The position numbers were made by a program, and so were the translations under genes. Positions 1 through 8,455 of a DNA stretch of 64,000 nucleotides are shown piece by piece. The DNA comes from Anammoximicrobium sp964486845 (GTDB taxonomy: Bacteria > Planctomycetota > Planctomycetia > Pirellulales > Pirellulaceae): NCBI GenBank assembly GCA_964486845.1, contig CAZAQY010000011.1, forward strand, positions 1 to 64,000, written 5' to 3'. Position 1 is the first letter of the stretch, and the number at the start of each line of letters is the position of its first letter. The notes under the pieces are model-generated. The model had not been told where the DNA came from, did not search any database, and saw only the letters and a list, made by a program, of their open reading frames with translations.

Positions 1-1
1 T

Positions 2-1318
2 TTCAATAAGCTAGCTCTGCTAGCATTTCGCAACCTTGTGATCGAGGCCGAGCAGGTTAATCGCCAAGTGCGGATCGCGGACGGCCGCAGCCCAAACGTC
101 GTGCTGTTTCTCCTGCATGATGTGGGCTATGGCGACCTAGGCTGCTACGGGCAGAAGGAGATTCTCACACCGGTGATGGACTTGATGGCTGCCCGCGGAA
201 CGCGTTTCACCCAGTTCTACGCCGGCGCGCCGGAGAGCGTCGCGTCGCGCGGAACGCTGCTGAGCGGCAGGCTGACGGCGCGTGGTACGCAAGTTGGCGA
301 CACTTGGGTCACGGTACGCAAGGAGGATTGCACCTTGGCCGAGACGCTCTACCAGGGAGGTTACGAGACGGGGCTGTTTGGTGTCTGGGGCGCGGGCCCG
401 GTCGCGACCGCGGGACACCCCAACAGTCAGGGCTTCAAGACCTTTTACGGCTACCTGGACGACGCGAGCGCCGCGGACTACTACCCGGAGACTCTGTGGC
501 AGAACGGCGAACAGATTCCGCTGTCCGGCAATCAAGGCGGAGCGAAGGCGCAATACGCTCCGGACCTGATAGTGGAATCGGCGAAACGGTTTATCGATAC
601 CGCGCGCAAACGGCCTTTCTTCCTGATGGTTGCCTTTCCGATGGCCATGTCGGGCGACGGGAGTGAAGTTCCCGATTTTGGAACCTACGCGGGCAAGAAC
701 TGGCCAACGGCGGACAAAGCCCGGGCGGCCATGTTCACACGTGTCGATGGGTACATTGGCCAAATCGTCCGCAGGCTTTGTGATCGTGGCTTGCTTTCTC
801 GGACCATCACGGTGATCACCAGCGACAACGGCCCCCTCGGAGCCGCCGAGGATCGGTTTGCGTCGACGGCCGGTTTGCGGGGCAGGAAGGGCGAATTGTA
901 CGAAGGGGGAATCCGCGTCCCGCTGATTGTCCACTGGTCGTCGTGTTTCCGAATGGACTGCTGCGAATGCGATCTGCCCTTCGGCATGTGGGACGCGTTG
1001 CCGACGCTGGCCGACCTGACGGCCACTTGGCACTGCCCCAAGGGGATCGACGGCGTGTCCGTCGTCCGCGCCCTGCGGGGCGAGTCGGATTCTGGCTCAC
1101 CGTTGCCGGCATCTCCTTTATACTGGGAGAAGCACAGCGGGGGCTGGGGGCAAGCCGTGCGTTTGGACAACTGGAAAGCCGTTCGTTCCACCGCTGGCGG
1201 GCCTTGGGAGGTGTACGATTTGTGCATGGATCCCGCCGAAGCCCAAGACGTGGCGGAGACCCGGGCGGAGGTTGCCGAACGCGCGAACAAAATCGTCGCG
1301 CAGGTGCGGCCGAAGTAA
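2..1318 (+). CDS. Sulfatase-family protein, 5' end outside window, degenerate active site
   Basis: This is a sulfatase (alkaline-phosphatase superfamily) homologue. The fold signatures are clear: an N-terminal metal-loop region around residues 20-38 (counted from GTG at 38), a formylglycine-loop region near 62-78, DNGP in the C-terminal half and a following RGRKGELYEGGIRVPL block. Several key positions differ from active sulfatases. The usual Asp-Asp of the first metal loop is His27-Asp28, the modified Cys/Ser motif is S67-V-A-S-R71, the lysine of the GKW motif is Val116, and the His normally near the middle is not seen. The frame is open leftwards to base 2 with no stop, so GTG at 38 may not be the start and a signal peptide could lie outside the window. 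The family assignment is firm; catalytic activity is doubtful. Confidence 0.85.
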   Translation, partial: FNKLALLAFRNLVIEAEQVNRQVRIADGRSPNVVLFLLHDVGYGDLGCYGQKEILTPVMDLMAARGTRFTQFYAGAPESVASRGTLLSGRLTARGTQVGDTWVTVRKEDCTLAETLYQGGYETGLFGVWGAGPVATAGHPNSQGFKTFYGYLDDASAADYYPETLWQNGEQIPLSGNQGGAKAQYAPDLIVESAKRFIDTARKRPFFLMVAFPMAMSGDGSEVPDFGTYAGKNWPTADKARAAMFTRVDGYIGQIVRRLCDRGLLSRTITVITSDNGPLGAAEDRFASTAGLRGRKGELYEGGIRVPLIVHWSSCFRMDCCECDLPFGMWDALPTLADLTATWHCPKGIDGVSVVRALRGESDSGSPLPASPLYWEKHSGGWGQAVRLDNWKAVRSTAGGPWEVYDLCMDPAEAQDVAETRAEVAERANKIVAQVRPK

Positions 1319-1405
1319 CGCGGTCGTCACACGTGCCGGCAACTGCGAGACCGAGGATTTGGCGGGGTGGGGTTCTCGGCTTGCGACCTGCCAAGCGGGC
1401 GAGTT

Positions 1406-2773
1406 CTAACGGAACGACGACGCGGGCACGGCCGAGGCGTCAAGCCGAGGTCCGACTCTTCCGGCGCCATCGCTTGCCGGCACGTTCGAGTCGTTGGCCG
1501 GCGTAGATGTCGCATTCCCGTTTGTCAGCAGCGTCGCTGTCACATCGGGCGTCCATGTGGGACGTTGCCAGGGACTATCCATCGGCGCCGCAAAGCCTGC
1601 CGAGACGGGGTTGGCGTCAGGAAACATGGCCGTTGTGCCGGGAGACTGCATCGGCGGTGATGCGGGGTTCCAACCCGCTTCGATCCGCTGCTGCTCGCAC
1701 GGCGGTCCAAGCGGGCCTTCGTTCTCGCGGGAGGCGTCGCGGGATTGCGGTGGCGCTCCCGTGAGCGATGGGTTCCGGCCGCGCCTTGCGGGTCCGGCTG
1801 GGGCAGGACCGCTGCCAAGGTCGTGCCGAATGACTTCCGCGGGAGCGTCTGTGATATAGAGGGCCCGTTGCGACTCGGCGTTTGGCTGGCTCGGGTCCCC
1901 TTGGCGCGGTGGTGGCCGCCGTCCCGCGCCGGGTTCACCCAGGCTGACGGCGCCGATCAGCCGCGAGGCCTTGGCGTGGGCGTCCGCGGTGGATGGCTGG
2001 GGCGAACTCACTTCCGGTGTGGCCGGGTTGCGGCCGGCTTCGGAAAGCGTGCCTTTGCCGAGAAGCGATTGTGGTCTGCCGGACGGCTTCGCCTTCAACC
2101 CGGCTTGGTACTGAGTGAGCTGGATCAGGGCCTCCGCAACGGGCTTGAGGCTGCTGTCCAGCGAAAGGGCGCGGTGGTAGCACGCCACGGCGCCGTCCAA
2201 GTCCCCGGCCTGAGCCTTGACGTAGGCCAGATTGGCTTGCGCTTCCGCTTCCGTGCCGGCCTGTCGGAACTCGGCCAGGCTCTCGTCAAAGCGGCCGGCT
2301 TCGCCGAGCAGCATTCCCAGGTTAATCCGCGCCGATTTGTTCTGGGGGGCAAGTTCCAGGGCTTGGCGAAAGGCCGCTTCGGCCTCGGCTCTGCGGTCCA
2401 TCAGGTAGAGGTTATAGCCGATATCGTTCAGCAGTTCACTGGAAGGCGGCCCCAGCCGCGCGGCCGAGTCGAAATGCTCCGCCGCCTCTTCGAAGCGGGA
2501 CTTCTCCGCCGCCAGCACGCCCAGCCGATGCCGGACCAACTGGTTGTCAGGATCGCTCTTCGACAAGAGCCGGTAGATTTGCTCGGCAGCTTGCTTGTCA
2601 CCGTTCCGCTCGGTAAGTCGCGCTAGACTCAGTTGGGCCTCGAACGCCTGGCGTGACTTTTCCTTGGCCCCCGGCAGCAAGTTCTGGACGACGGACGTAG
2701 CGCGAAGACGGGCGCATCCGCTCAGCAGCAGTGCGCCCAAGGCGAGGACCATCCACGATCTACTTGGCAACAT
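1406..2773 (-). CDS. TPR lipoprotein, TadD-like
   Basis: This is a predicted lipoprotein of about 455 aa with tetratricopeptide repeats. The ATG at 2773 is chosen because it gives a short basic start, a hydrophobic stretch and the lipobox LLSGC; the longer frame to 2827 only adds a polar leader. TPR-like helices run from about residue 40 to 210 (A-E-x-x-Y/F-x-x-A-L patterns), after which the protein becomes low-complexity and Pro/Ser/Arg-rich with no recognised domain. It lies downstream of a pilus lipoprotein and a CpaC/RcpA-type secretin on the same strand. TadD, the TPR lipoprotein of Tad (Flp) pilus systems, needed for pilin or secretin assembly, fits both domain and context. The TadD role is inferred from context. 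Confidence 0.8.
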   Translation of the reverse strand: MLPSRSWMVLALGALLLSGCARLRATSVVQNLLPGAKEKSRQAFEAQLSLARLTERNGDKQAAEQIYRLLSKSDPDNQLVRHRLGVLAAEKSRFEEAAEHFDSAARLGPPSSELLNDIGYNLYLMDRRAEAEAAFRQALELAPQNKSARINLGMLLGEAGRFDESLAEFRQAGTEAEAQANLAYVKAQAGDLDGAVACYHRALSLDSSLKPVAEALIQLTQYQAGLKAKPSGRPQSLLGKGTLSEAGRNPATPEVSSPQPSTADAHAKASRLIGAVSLGEPGAGRRPPPRQGDPSQPNAESQRALYITDAPAEVIRHDLGSGPAPAGPARRGRNPSLTGAPPQSRDASRENEGPLGPPCEQQRIEAGWNPASPPMQSPGTTAMFPDANPVSAGFAAPMDSPWQRPTWTPDVTATLLTNGNATSTPANDSNVPASDGAGRVGPRLDASAVPASSFR

Positions 2774-2945
2774 GACTTGACTCCATCCTCCGCGAGCGGG
2801 TGTGCCCGGAGTGGTGTTCCGCGCCAAGCCACCCGGCGGGCAGAATTCGTCCGGTGCGGGCGCCGCGGCGATGTGCCGCGGCGCTTTCCAGGGATGACCT
2901 CTGGACAGCCGAACGGGCTGCCTCAGAACGGCCGCGGTCGGCGCG

Positions 2946-3557
2946 TCAGAACCAGCCGCCGCCGATGCCTCCGCCGCCCCAGCCGCCGCCCATCATGCCT
3001 CCGCCGCCCCAGCCGCCGCCCCAGCCGCCGCCCCACAGGCCCGTGGCATACGCGGATTCCGCTTCCTGACCCGTCAGCCCCTGGGCAAACGCGGGGGCCA
3101 CGACGACGCGGGCATCCGCATCGGCGATGCCCATCCGCGTCAGTGCGAGGACGACGACTTGACGCCGCTGCATGTCGAGATCCGGGTTGAAGTGGACCGG
3201 GTACTGGTACTTGGTGCCGGCTCGCGGGCTGGTTTGACTGCGTTCGACAACCACGGGGAACGGCGCGCCGTTCCGCAGGTTTTCAGCGATCTTCCTCACG
3301 TGGTCTTCGCCATACTCATTCAGCCGAATGCCGCCGGTCATCACGCCGTCTTGGTGATTGTTCAGTGCGAACTCGTGCTGGTAGATCACGAACTTCGAGG
3401 CTTCCGCGTTCTCCACCTGAGTCTGCATGATCTGGTCCGTCTTCGTGCCCAGCATCTCGGGCGGCGGAGGCGGCTCGTAGTACATGGAGGGAGTCGTGCA
3501 ACCGGCCACGGCCAACAGCACCGAGCACAACGCGTTGTTGATGGCGGATCGAATCAT
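2946..3557 (-). CDS. Gly/Trp-rich pilus-associated lipoprotein (CpaD/RcpB position)
   Basis: This is a 203-aa predicted lipoprotein with lipobox VAGC (Cys20), followed by a Pro-rich linker. Residues about 40-165 form a domain with FPVVVERS and a pattern of alternating hydrophobics resembling the periplasmic quality-control domain of CpaD-type Tad proteins. I cannot confirm that family. The last 35 residues are almost only Gly, Trp and Met in WGGG units encoded by a repeated CCGCCGCCCCAG DNA unit. It sits 66 bp downstream of the secretin gene and upstream of the TPR lipoprotein gene, so a co-transcribed outer-membrane pilus module is likely. The same WGGG low-complexity segment occurs inside the neighbouring secretin. 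Confidence 0.75.
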   Translation of the reverse strand: MIRSAINNALCSVLLAVAGCTTPSMYYEPPPPPEMLGTKTDQIMQTQVENAEASKFVIYQHEFALNNHQDGVMTGGIRLNEYGEDHVRKIAENLRNGAPFPVVVERSQTSPRAGTKYQYPVHFNPDLDMQRRQVVVLALTRMGIADADARVVVAPAFAQGLTGQEAESAYATGLWGGGWGGGWGGGGMMGGGWGGGGIGGGWF

Positions 3558-3623
3558 CGGACGGTTCCTTCACGTTCACATACCGTTTTGTCGTAGTGGA
3601 ATCCGAAATCGCTTGGCGTCCCG

Positions 3624-5297
3624 CTACCGCGAGAACCCCTGGGGACCGCACATGTAGTAGCGGCTTTGCTGATAGTACAGACCATGCACGCCCCGGTTGG
3701 CGTGGACGGCCTGGAAACCTGCCTCCCGCAAGCGGTCGCGATACGCGGGCCAGACAGTGCTGCGGTGCTGAACGGCCGGGTGCCCCTCGATCTGCTGGAG
3801 ACAGAAGAACGCCTTGTCATCGGGTTCCGTCACGTCCATTCCCGGCAGGATCAGCGGCACTTGCCGGCACTCCATCGGATGCACCAGTTCCGGGCTCACC
3901 AGGACGACCAACTCGGTCTCCTCGCGGCGCACCGTCTCGTTCATGAAAGGGGCGCCCAGGAAGGGAATGTCTCCCAGGAAGGGAATTCGTCCCTTGGAGC
4001 CACCCTGTTCGTCCTGGATCAGGCCGGCGATCGCCAGCCACTGGCCTTCGCGCAGATCCACCGTCGTCGACACGGCACGCGTGTCCAACATGGGAATCCC
4101 GTCTACGTCGCCGCCGTTGAGCGTACTGAACGACGGCATCACCTGCAGCCGGATGCGGTCCTTGTCGAGCACCGTGGGCGTGAAAGAGAGCATGGTGCCG
4201 AAGCCGCGGAAGGAGGTCGTGGCCGCACCGATCCCGCCCAGACCCACCGCCGTCGGAACGGCGAATTCACCGCCGGACAGAAAGGTCGCCGGCCTGCCGC
4301 TGATCGTCACCAGGGTCGGCTCTGCCAGGATCTTTCCGTAACCGTTCGAACTGAAAGCTCGCAAGAACAATTGGACATCGATGGTGTCGTTCAGGATGGC
4401 AGACAGATTGCCCGCCGCGCCCGTGATGCTGTTGACGCCCCAGTCCTCCCCGGAGACGCTGAAGCTCATTCCCAGTTCCCGCAACGCCGATCGCGTCAAC
4501 TCGGCGATCCGCACCTTGAGCATCACCTGTTGCTCACCGGGAACCTCCAACAGGTTGATCACGGTGGAGATCGGCAAGTCGGGCGCGTCGGGTAGCGTGG
4601 CGACCGCGCCGTCGGCAACGACGCCGCCGCCGCCCCAGCCGCCGCCCCAGCCGCCGCCCCAACGGCCGCCCCCGCCACCGTTGGCTCGCAGGATCGACAT
4701 GATCCGCGTGGCTTCCTCGGCGTCTCGGGCCTGTCCACGCACAATCAGTTTGTCGGCGATCGGAATCAACTGGATCTGGCTGTTGGGGAACAGTTCGTTC
4801 AGCCTGTCCTGCAACTCGCCGTACTCCAATTCCGCACGGTTCTGCTGCTCCTGGTCCGTGCCGACATGGACCAGGTAACGCAGCACTTCCTCGTGCCCGT
4901 TTTCGTCGACGAACCACATCGTCAGCGACGTGTCCCCGCTTCGCTTGCCGAAGAACTCGAATTCGTTCGGCCCATATTGGGTTACGTCGAGGACGTCTGG
5001 ATGCGTGATCGAGATCCGCGTGACTTTTTGTTTGGTCCGGACCAATAAGGAGCGAATCGGATCAATTCGGAAGTCCAGATCCGCTTCGACCACATTGTCG
5101 ATCAAATCTGACTCGGAGACCTGATCCGAAACGATCATCCCGATCGCCGGCGGGACATTGCCTTGCGCCGCCGGTGCGGGGAGCTGTTCCGGTGGTTCCA
5201 TTTGTGCGCTCGCGATCCCCGAAAACCATGCTAGCACACAGGCGGTTAGGAGCGCCGACGACCTCCACTTTGGTGCTGTGGCGCAGACCTTGCTCAT
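3624..5297 (-). CDS. Type II/IV secretion-type secretin, CpaC/RcpA-like
   Basis: This is an outer-membrane secretin of 557 aa, the pore through which a Tad/Flp pilus would pass. Domains in order are a Sec signal peptide (1-32, cleavage near IASAQ), a pilus-assembly N-terminal (PAN) domain about 72-145, a BON-like domain about 155-235, and the secretin core from about 250 to 480, with AEPTLVTISGRPATFLSGGE at 325-344. A Gly/Trp-rich insert (209-226) lies at the end of the BON-like region. A GAGGGG ribosome-binding site precedes the ATG. It is the first gene of a three-gene minus-strand run with two lipoproteins. The ATPase (TadA/CpaF), platform (TadB/C), prepilin peptidase and Flp pilin genes are not in the window, so they must lie elsewhere or be absent. 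Confidence 0.9.
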   Translation of the reverse strand: MSKVCATAPKWRSSALLTACVLAWFSGIASAQMEPPEQLPAPAAQGNVPPAIGMIVSDQVSESDLIDNVVEADLDFRIDPIRSLLVRTKQKVTRISITHPDVLDVTQYGPNEFEFFGKRSGDTSLTMWFVDENGHEEVLRYLVHVGTDQEQQNRAELEYGELQDRLNELFPNSQIQLIPIADKLIVRGQARDAEEATRIMSILRANGGGGGRWGGGWGGGWGGGGVVADGAVATLPDAPDLPISTVINLLEVPGEQQVMLKVRIAELTRSALRELGMSFSVSGEDWGVNSITGAAGNLSAILNDTIDVQLFLRAFSSNGYGKILAEPTLVTISGRPATFLSGGEFAVPTAVGLGGIGAATTSFRGFGTMLSFTPTVLDKDRIRLQVMPSFSTLNGGDVDGIPMLDTRAVSTTVDLREGQWLAIAGLIQDEQGGSKGRIPFLGDIPFLGAPFMNETVRREETELVVLVSPELVHPMECRQVPLILPGMDVTEPDDKAFFCLQQIEGHPAVQHRSTVWPAYRDRLREAGFQAVHANRGVHGLYYQQSRYYMCGPQGFSR

Positions 5298-5577
5298 GGC
5301 ACCCCCTCACGAAACAGAAATTGAGATTCGATGCGACAACACCGAGAGAATGTGTTGCCATGTTTCTTCGGATCAATCGAGGTCGCCGTATTAGGAAAAC
5401 TATTCCATTCCTCACGGCTTTTCCGCCAAAACCGGCATGACCGCTTGTTCCGTGCGGGCGGCCAATCGCCGATGTGACGATTTTTCGGCTTTTTCTGGGC
5501 TGCCCCGTCGCTTCGCGTCGAAGAAAGAGAGCGACTGTAATTCGCGCGTTCCTTCAGACGAAAACGAGGACCACGTC

Positions 5578-6198
5578 ATGTTCCTGAGAACCGCACTCAT
5601 GTCCCTGTTGGCGCTCGCCTGGTGTCAGATGGGCTACGGCCAATACCAAACTTTTAGGGTCGTGCCGTCCGGTGCCAACGCCGGTTCGCATCGAATTGTC
5701 TCGCACGAAGCGGCCCTCCCGGCCACGACGCCAGCGGCCGCGGCCAGCCCGCAAATGAATTCCCGCACATTAAACCATGCGGGTCCAACGGCGACCTACG
5801 GTATGCCGTCGGCGAATGCCGTCGCTCCCCAAACGAGCGCCGGAACGGCTGTCATGGGTGATGGAATGCAGGCGATGATGGATGCTCCTCCGGCGGATGA
5901 AACGTGTGATGAAGATGGCTGTGCCTCCTGCACAACCAACTGTGTTCCGTGGTGGCACCGCCACTTCGTCTGGTCCTACTGGAAGATCAAAGGCCTGCCC
6001 AGCCCCTGGTGCTCGCCGGGCAACATGAGCGGACATGTTCCCTGGTGCCCATGCTCGGGGACGTACTACTATTTCCGCCCGTACAACTGGTTCCATATTC
6101 CGGAACATCAGCAGGAAGCGGCCTTCTACGACGGCGATCCCCGCAATCCGTACGACAATCGCGTTGTTTTTGAAGGGCTGTACGACGGCCTGCCATAA
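5578..6198 (+). CDS. Small secreted Cys- and Trp-rich protein, function unknown
   Basis: This is a 206-aa exported protein that I do not recognise. ATG 5578 is preferred over the longer frame from 5437 because it has an upstream GAGG and begins a typical signal peptide (hydrophobic core to about residue 20, ending GYGQ). The middle is Ala/Thr/Pro-rich and unstructured. From about residue 105 comes a Cys-rich knot (CDEDGCASCTTNC), then aromatic-rich sequence with CSPG, CPCSG and many Trp/Tyr, and the motif YDNRVVFEGLYDGLP at the end. It is transcribed divergently from the secretin gene with a 280-bp intergenic region. Its pattern resembles small envelope proteins common in planctomycetes, but no function can be assigned. 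Confidence 0.75.
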   Translation: MFLRTALMSLLALAWCQMGYGQYQTFRVVPSGANAGSHRIVSHEAALPATTPAAAASPQMNSRTLNHAGPTATYGMPSANAVAPQTSAGTAVMGDGMQAMMDAPPADETCDEDGCASCTTNCVPWWHRHFVWSYWKIKGLPSPWCSPGNMSGHVPWCPCSGTYYYFRPYNWFHIPEHQQEAAFYDGDPRNPYDNRVVFEGLYDGLP

Positions 6199-6300
6199 GG
6201 CTCACTTCTGTTCGTCCGTTGATTGACGTTGCTCCTGTCAAGCGATAGCATCACTCAGCGTTGATGGATTTGCTTGTAAACCAACGGGAGAGGATGTCGT

Positions 6301-7605
6301 ATGAGGTGCCCGGGCAATCTCTTGAGCCGTCGTGATTTTCTGACCGTCGGTGCGGTGGGCGGACTGGGGCTGACGCTGGCCAACTTCCTGGAACTCCGGC
6401 AGGCTCAAGCCGATCAGAAACACTATGACTTCATCGAAGCCAAAGCGGACAGCGTGATTCACGTCTTTCTGCCGGGCGGGATCGCTCATCAGGAATCGTT
6501 CGATCCCAAGCCGTACTCTCCGATCGAGTACCGCGGCGAGATCGGTTCGATCAAGACGAACACGGGCGAAGTCGCCAGCGAGACGATTCCGCAGTTGGCC
6601 AAGATCGCCGACCGCTACGCGATCATCCGCTCGATGACCCACGGCGAGGCGGCCCACGAGCGCGGCACGCACAACATGTTCACGGGCTACAAACCCAGCC
6701 CGGCGTTGCTGTATCCCTGCTTCGGCAGCGTGATCAGCCACGAATACGGACCTCGCAAGAACCTGCCGCCGTACGTGTGCATCCCCAACCAGCCGAACGT
6801 TTACGCCGGCTCGGGGTACTTGAGTTCGTCTTTTGCGCCTTTCAGCCTGGGGGCGGACCCGGCCTCCGGCGGCTTTAAGGTCCGCGACCTCAGCCTGCCC
6901 GGCGGCGTCGCGGACGAGCGGTTTGCCCGCCGCCGCAGCGCCCTGGAGGCGGTCAACTACTACTTCGCCCAGCGGGACAAGTCGGACAACGTGGCGGCGA
7001 TGAACGCGTTCTACGAGGGCGCGTACAGCATGATCAGTTCGCCGCAGGCCCGCGAAGCGTTCGACCTCGAGAAGGAAGACCCGAAGCTGCGCGACCGCTA
7101 CGGCCGCAACCAGGCCGGCCAGCGGATGTTGATGGCCCGGCGACTGGTGGAAGCCGGCGTCCGGATGGTGACGCTGACCTACGGCGGCTGGGATATGCAC
7201 AGCGGCATCACGCCCGGCATGCGGTCGCAGATGCCGGCGCTGGATCAGGCCCTGGCCACGCTGCTGCTCGATTTGGAGGAGCGCGGCTCGCTCAAGCGGA
7301 CACTGGTCATGGTGTCCAGCGAGTTCGGCCGGACGCCCAAGATCAACCAGACCGCCGGCCGCGACCATTGGCCGAAGGTGTTCAGCGTCCTGTTGGCCGG
7401 CGGCGGGATCAAGGGTGGCATGGTCTACGGCATGTCCGACGCGACCGCGTCCGAGCCGGAAGCCGATCCGGTCAGCCCTGGCGACCTGGCGACCACGATG
7501 TACTATCAATTGGGCATCATCGCCGACAAAGAGCTGATGGCTCCCGGCGATCGCCCCGTGGAAATTGTCGACGGCGGTCAGGTGATCAAGCCGTTGATCG
7601 GGTAG
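6301..7605 (+). CDS. DUF1501 family Tat-exported protein
   Basis: This 434-aa member of the DUF1501 family belongs to the alkaline-phosphatase/sulfatase-like fold and is very abundant in planctomycetes. The N-terminus carries a twin-arginine-type signal (SRRDFLTVGAVGG, residues 9-21), typical of this family. Recognisable signatures are FLPGGIAHQESFDPKP near 55-70, the motif TYGGWDMHSG near 295, SSEFGRTPKIN near 340 and GRDHW shortly after. The length is usual for the family. Members often pair with DUF1549/DUF1553 cytochrome-like proteins, but none is adjacent here. The biochemical role of the family is not established. The family call is secure; the function is unknown. Confidence 0.92.
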   Translation: MRCPGNLLSRRDFLTVGAVGGLGLTLANFLELRQAQADQKHYDFIEAKADSVIHVFLPGGIAHQESFDPKPYSPIEYRGEIGSIKTNTGEVASETIPQLAKIADRYAIIRSMTHGEAAHERGTHNMFTGYKPSPALLYPCFGSVISHEYGPRKNLPPYVCIPNQPNVYAGSGYLSSSFAPFSLGADPASGGFKVRDLSLPGGVADERFARRRSALEAVNYYFAQRDKSDNVAAMNAFYEGAYSMISSPQAREAFDLEKEDPKLRDRYGRNQAGQRMLMARRLVEAGVRMVTLTYGGWDMHSGITPGMRSQMPALDQALATLLLDLEERGSLKRTLVMVSSEFGRTPKINQTAGRDHWPKVFSVLLAGGGIKGGMVYGMSDATASEPEADPVSPGDLATTMYYQLGIIADKELMAPGDRPVEIVDGGQVIKPLIG

Positions 7606-7814
7606 ATTGTTCGCGGTTGGCCGCAGGTCAGCGCAGAGCGCCGGCGTGAGGCCGCCGACGTGAGGCCGCGACAGGAAGCGCGGGGCTGGATCTGCGGACG
7701 GCGCCGGCCCATACTCGGCCCGCCTCTTTGATCCAGCCGTTGACCATGCGTCCCGGCCGCCCGCGGATCAGGCGACCGGACTTGACTCCTCGATTCCCAC
7801 CGCATGAGGTCGCC

Positions 7815-8162
7815 GTGCGTCCTTTCTCTCGATTTGCCGTCCCGCTGCTTGTCCTCACGTTTACTTCGTCCGCCGTGGCGGTTACGAGCGGTTGCCGGGC
7901 AGTCCCAGATGCTCGGCTTCCGCTTCGCGGTGAACTGTCGCTGGCCGAGTTCGAGCGGCGGGGATGCTCAGGGTAACTGACGCTGCTGGGCGCGACGTTC
8001 GACACGTTAACGAACCTGGACATCGCAGGCGCCTTGGAGATGACCGGACGCGAACTGCTCGAAACCGACGTTCCGGTCAGCATCCCGGATCAGCCCGGCG
8101 CGGTGATCATCATTTACGCGAAGAAAGAGGTCGCTAACAGCAAGAAAGAAAGAGGGAGTTGA
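7815..8162 (+). pseudogene. Decayed small lipoprotein gene interrupted by an in-frame TAA
   Basis: A reading frame starting at GTG 7815 encodes a hydrophobic leader ending in a lipobox-like VTSGC, then about 30 residues, and stops at TAA 7974-7976. The same frame continues without another stop to TGA 8160-8162 and reads like genuine protein (for example GALEMTGRELLETDVPVSI and VIIIYAKKEV). One reading is a single gene broken by a point nonsense mutation; another is two unrelated short frames. I do not recognise the protein. The frame ends just upstream of the transposase fragment at 8164, so the area looks like degraded accessory DNA. Confidence 0.4.
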
Positions 8163-8163
8163 C

Positions 8164-8322
8164 AATGAATATGTCTACCACGCGTTGAACCGCCCGGTGA
8201 GGCGGTGTACGATCTTTGAGAAGGTTGACGACGACGCAGCCTTCGAGGCCGTCCTGGAGGAGGCTTGGGAGCAGGGCGACGTGCGGCTGCTCGGTCTCTG
8301 CCTGCCGCGCATAGGAGAAGAA
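8164..8322 (+). pseudogene. N-terminal fragment of REP-associated tyrosine transposase (RAYT, Y1_Tnp)
   Basis: From 8164 the frame reads YVYHALNRPVRR, then TIFEKVDDDAAFEAVLEEAW and VRLLGLCL. This matches the start of TnpA-REP/RAYT transposases (Y1 HUH superfamily), where a YHALNR segment precedes a beta-strand, a helix and the CLMPNHWHLV catalytic HUH motif. The match stops exactly before the expected MPNHWH residues; the frame continues as unrelated sequence to 8442. So only about 50 of the usual 150-230 residues survive and the gene cannot be active. RAYTs mobilise REP/REPIN palindromes, of which this window has several kinds. The family call rests on motif memory only. Confidence 0.6.
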
Positions 8323-8455
8323 ATCATGAGCACATCCTGCGACTCAACCAGGAGTTGGCATTGCTCGCGGCGTGGTCACAGTAAACTGGTCAGAATTAGC
8401 GGCTGGAGTGTCTGGCTTTGGCTTTCAACCATGATCCTATGAGGAGGTCTTTGCG

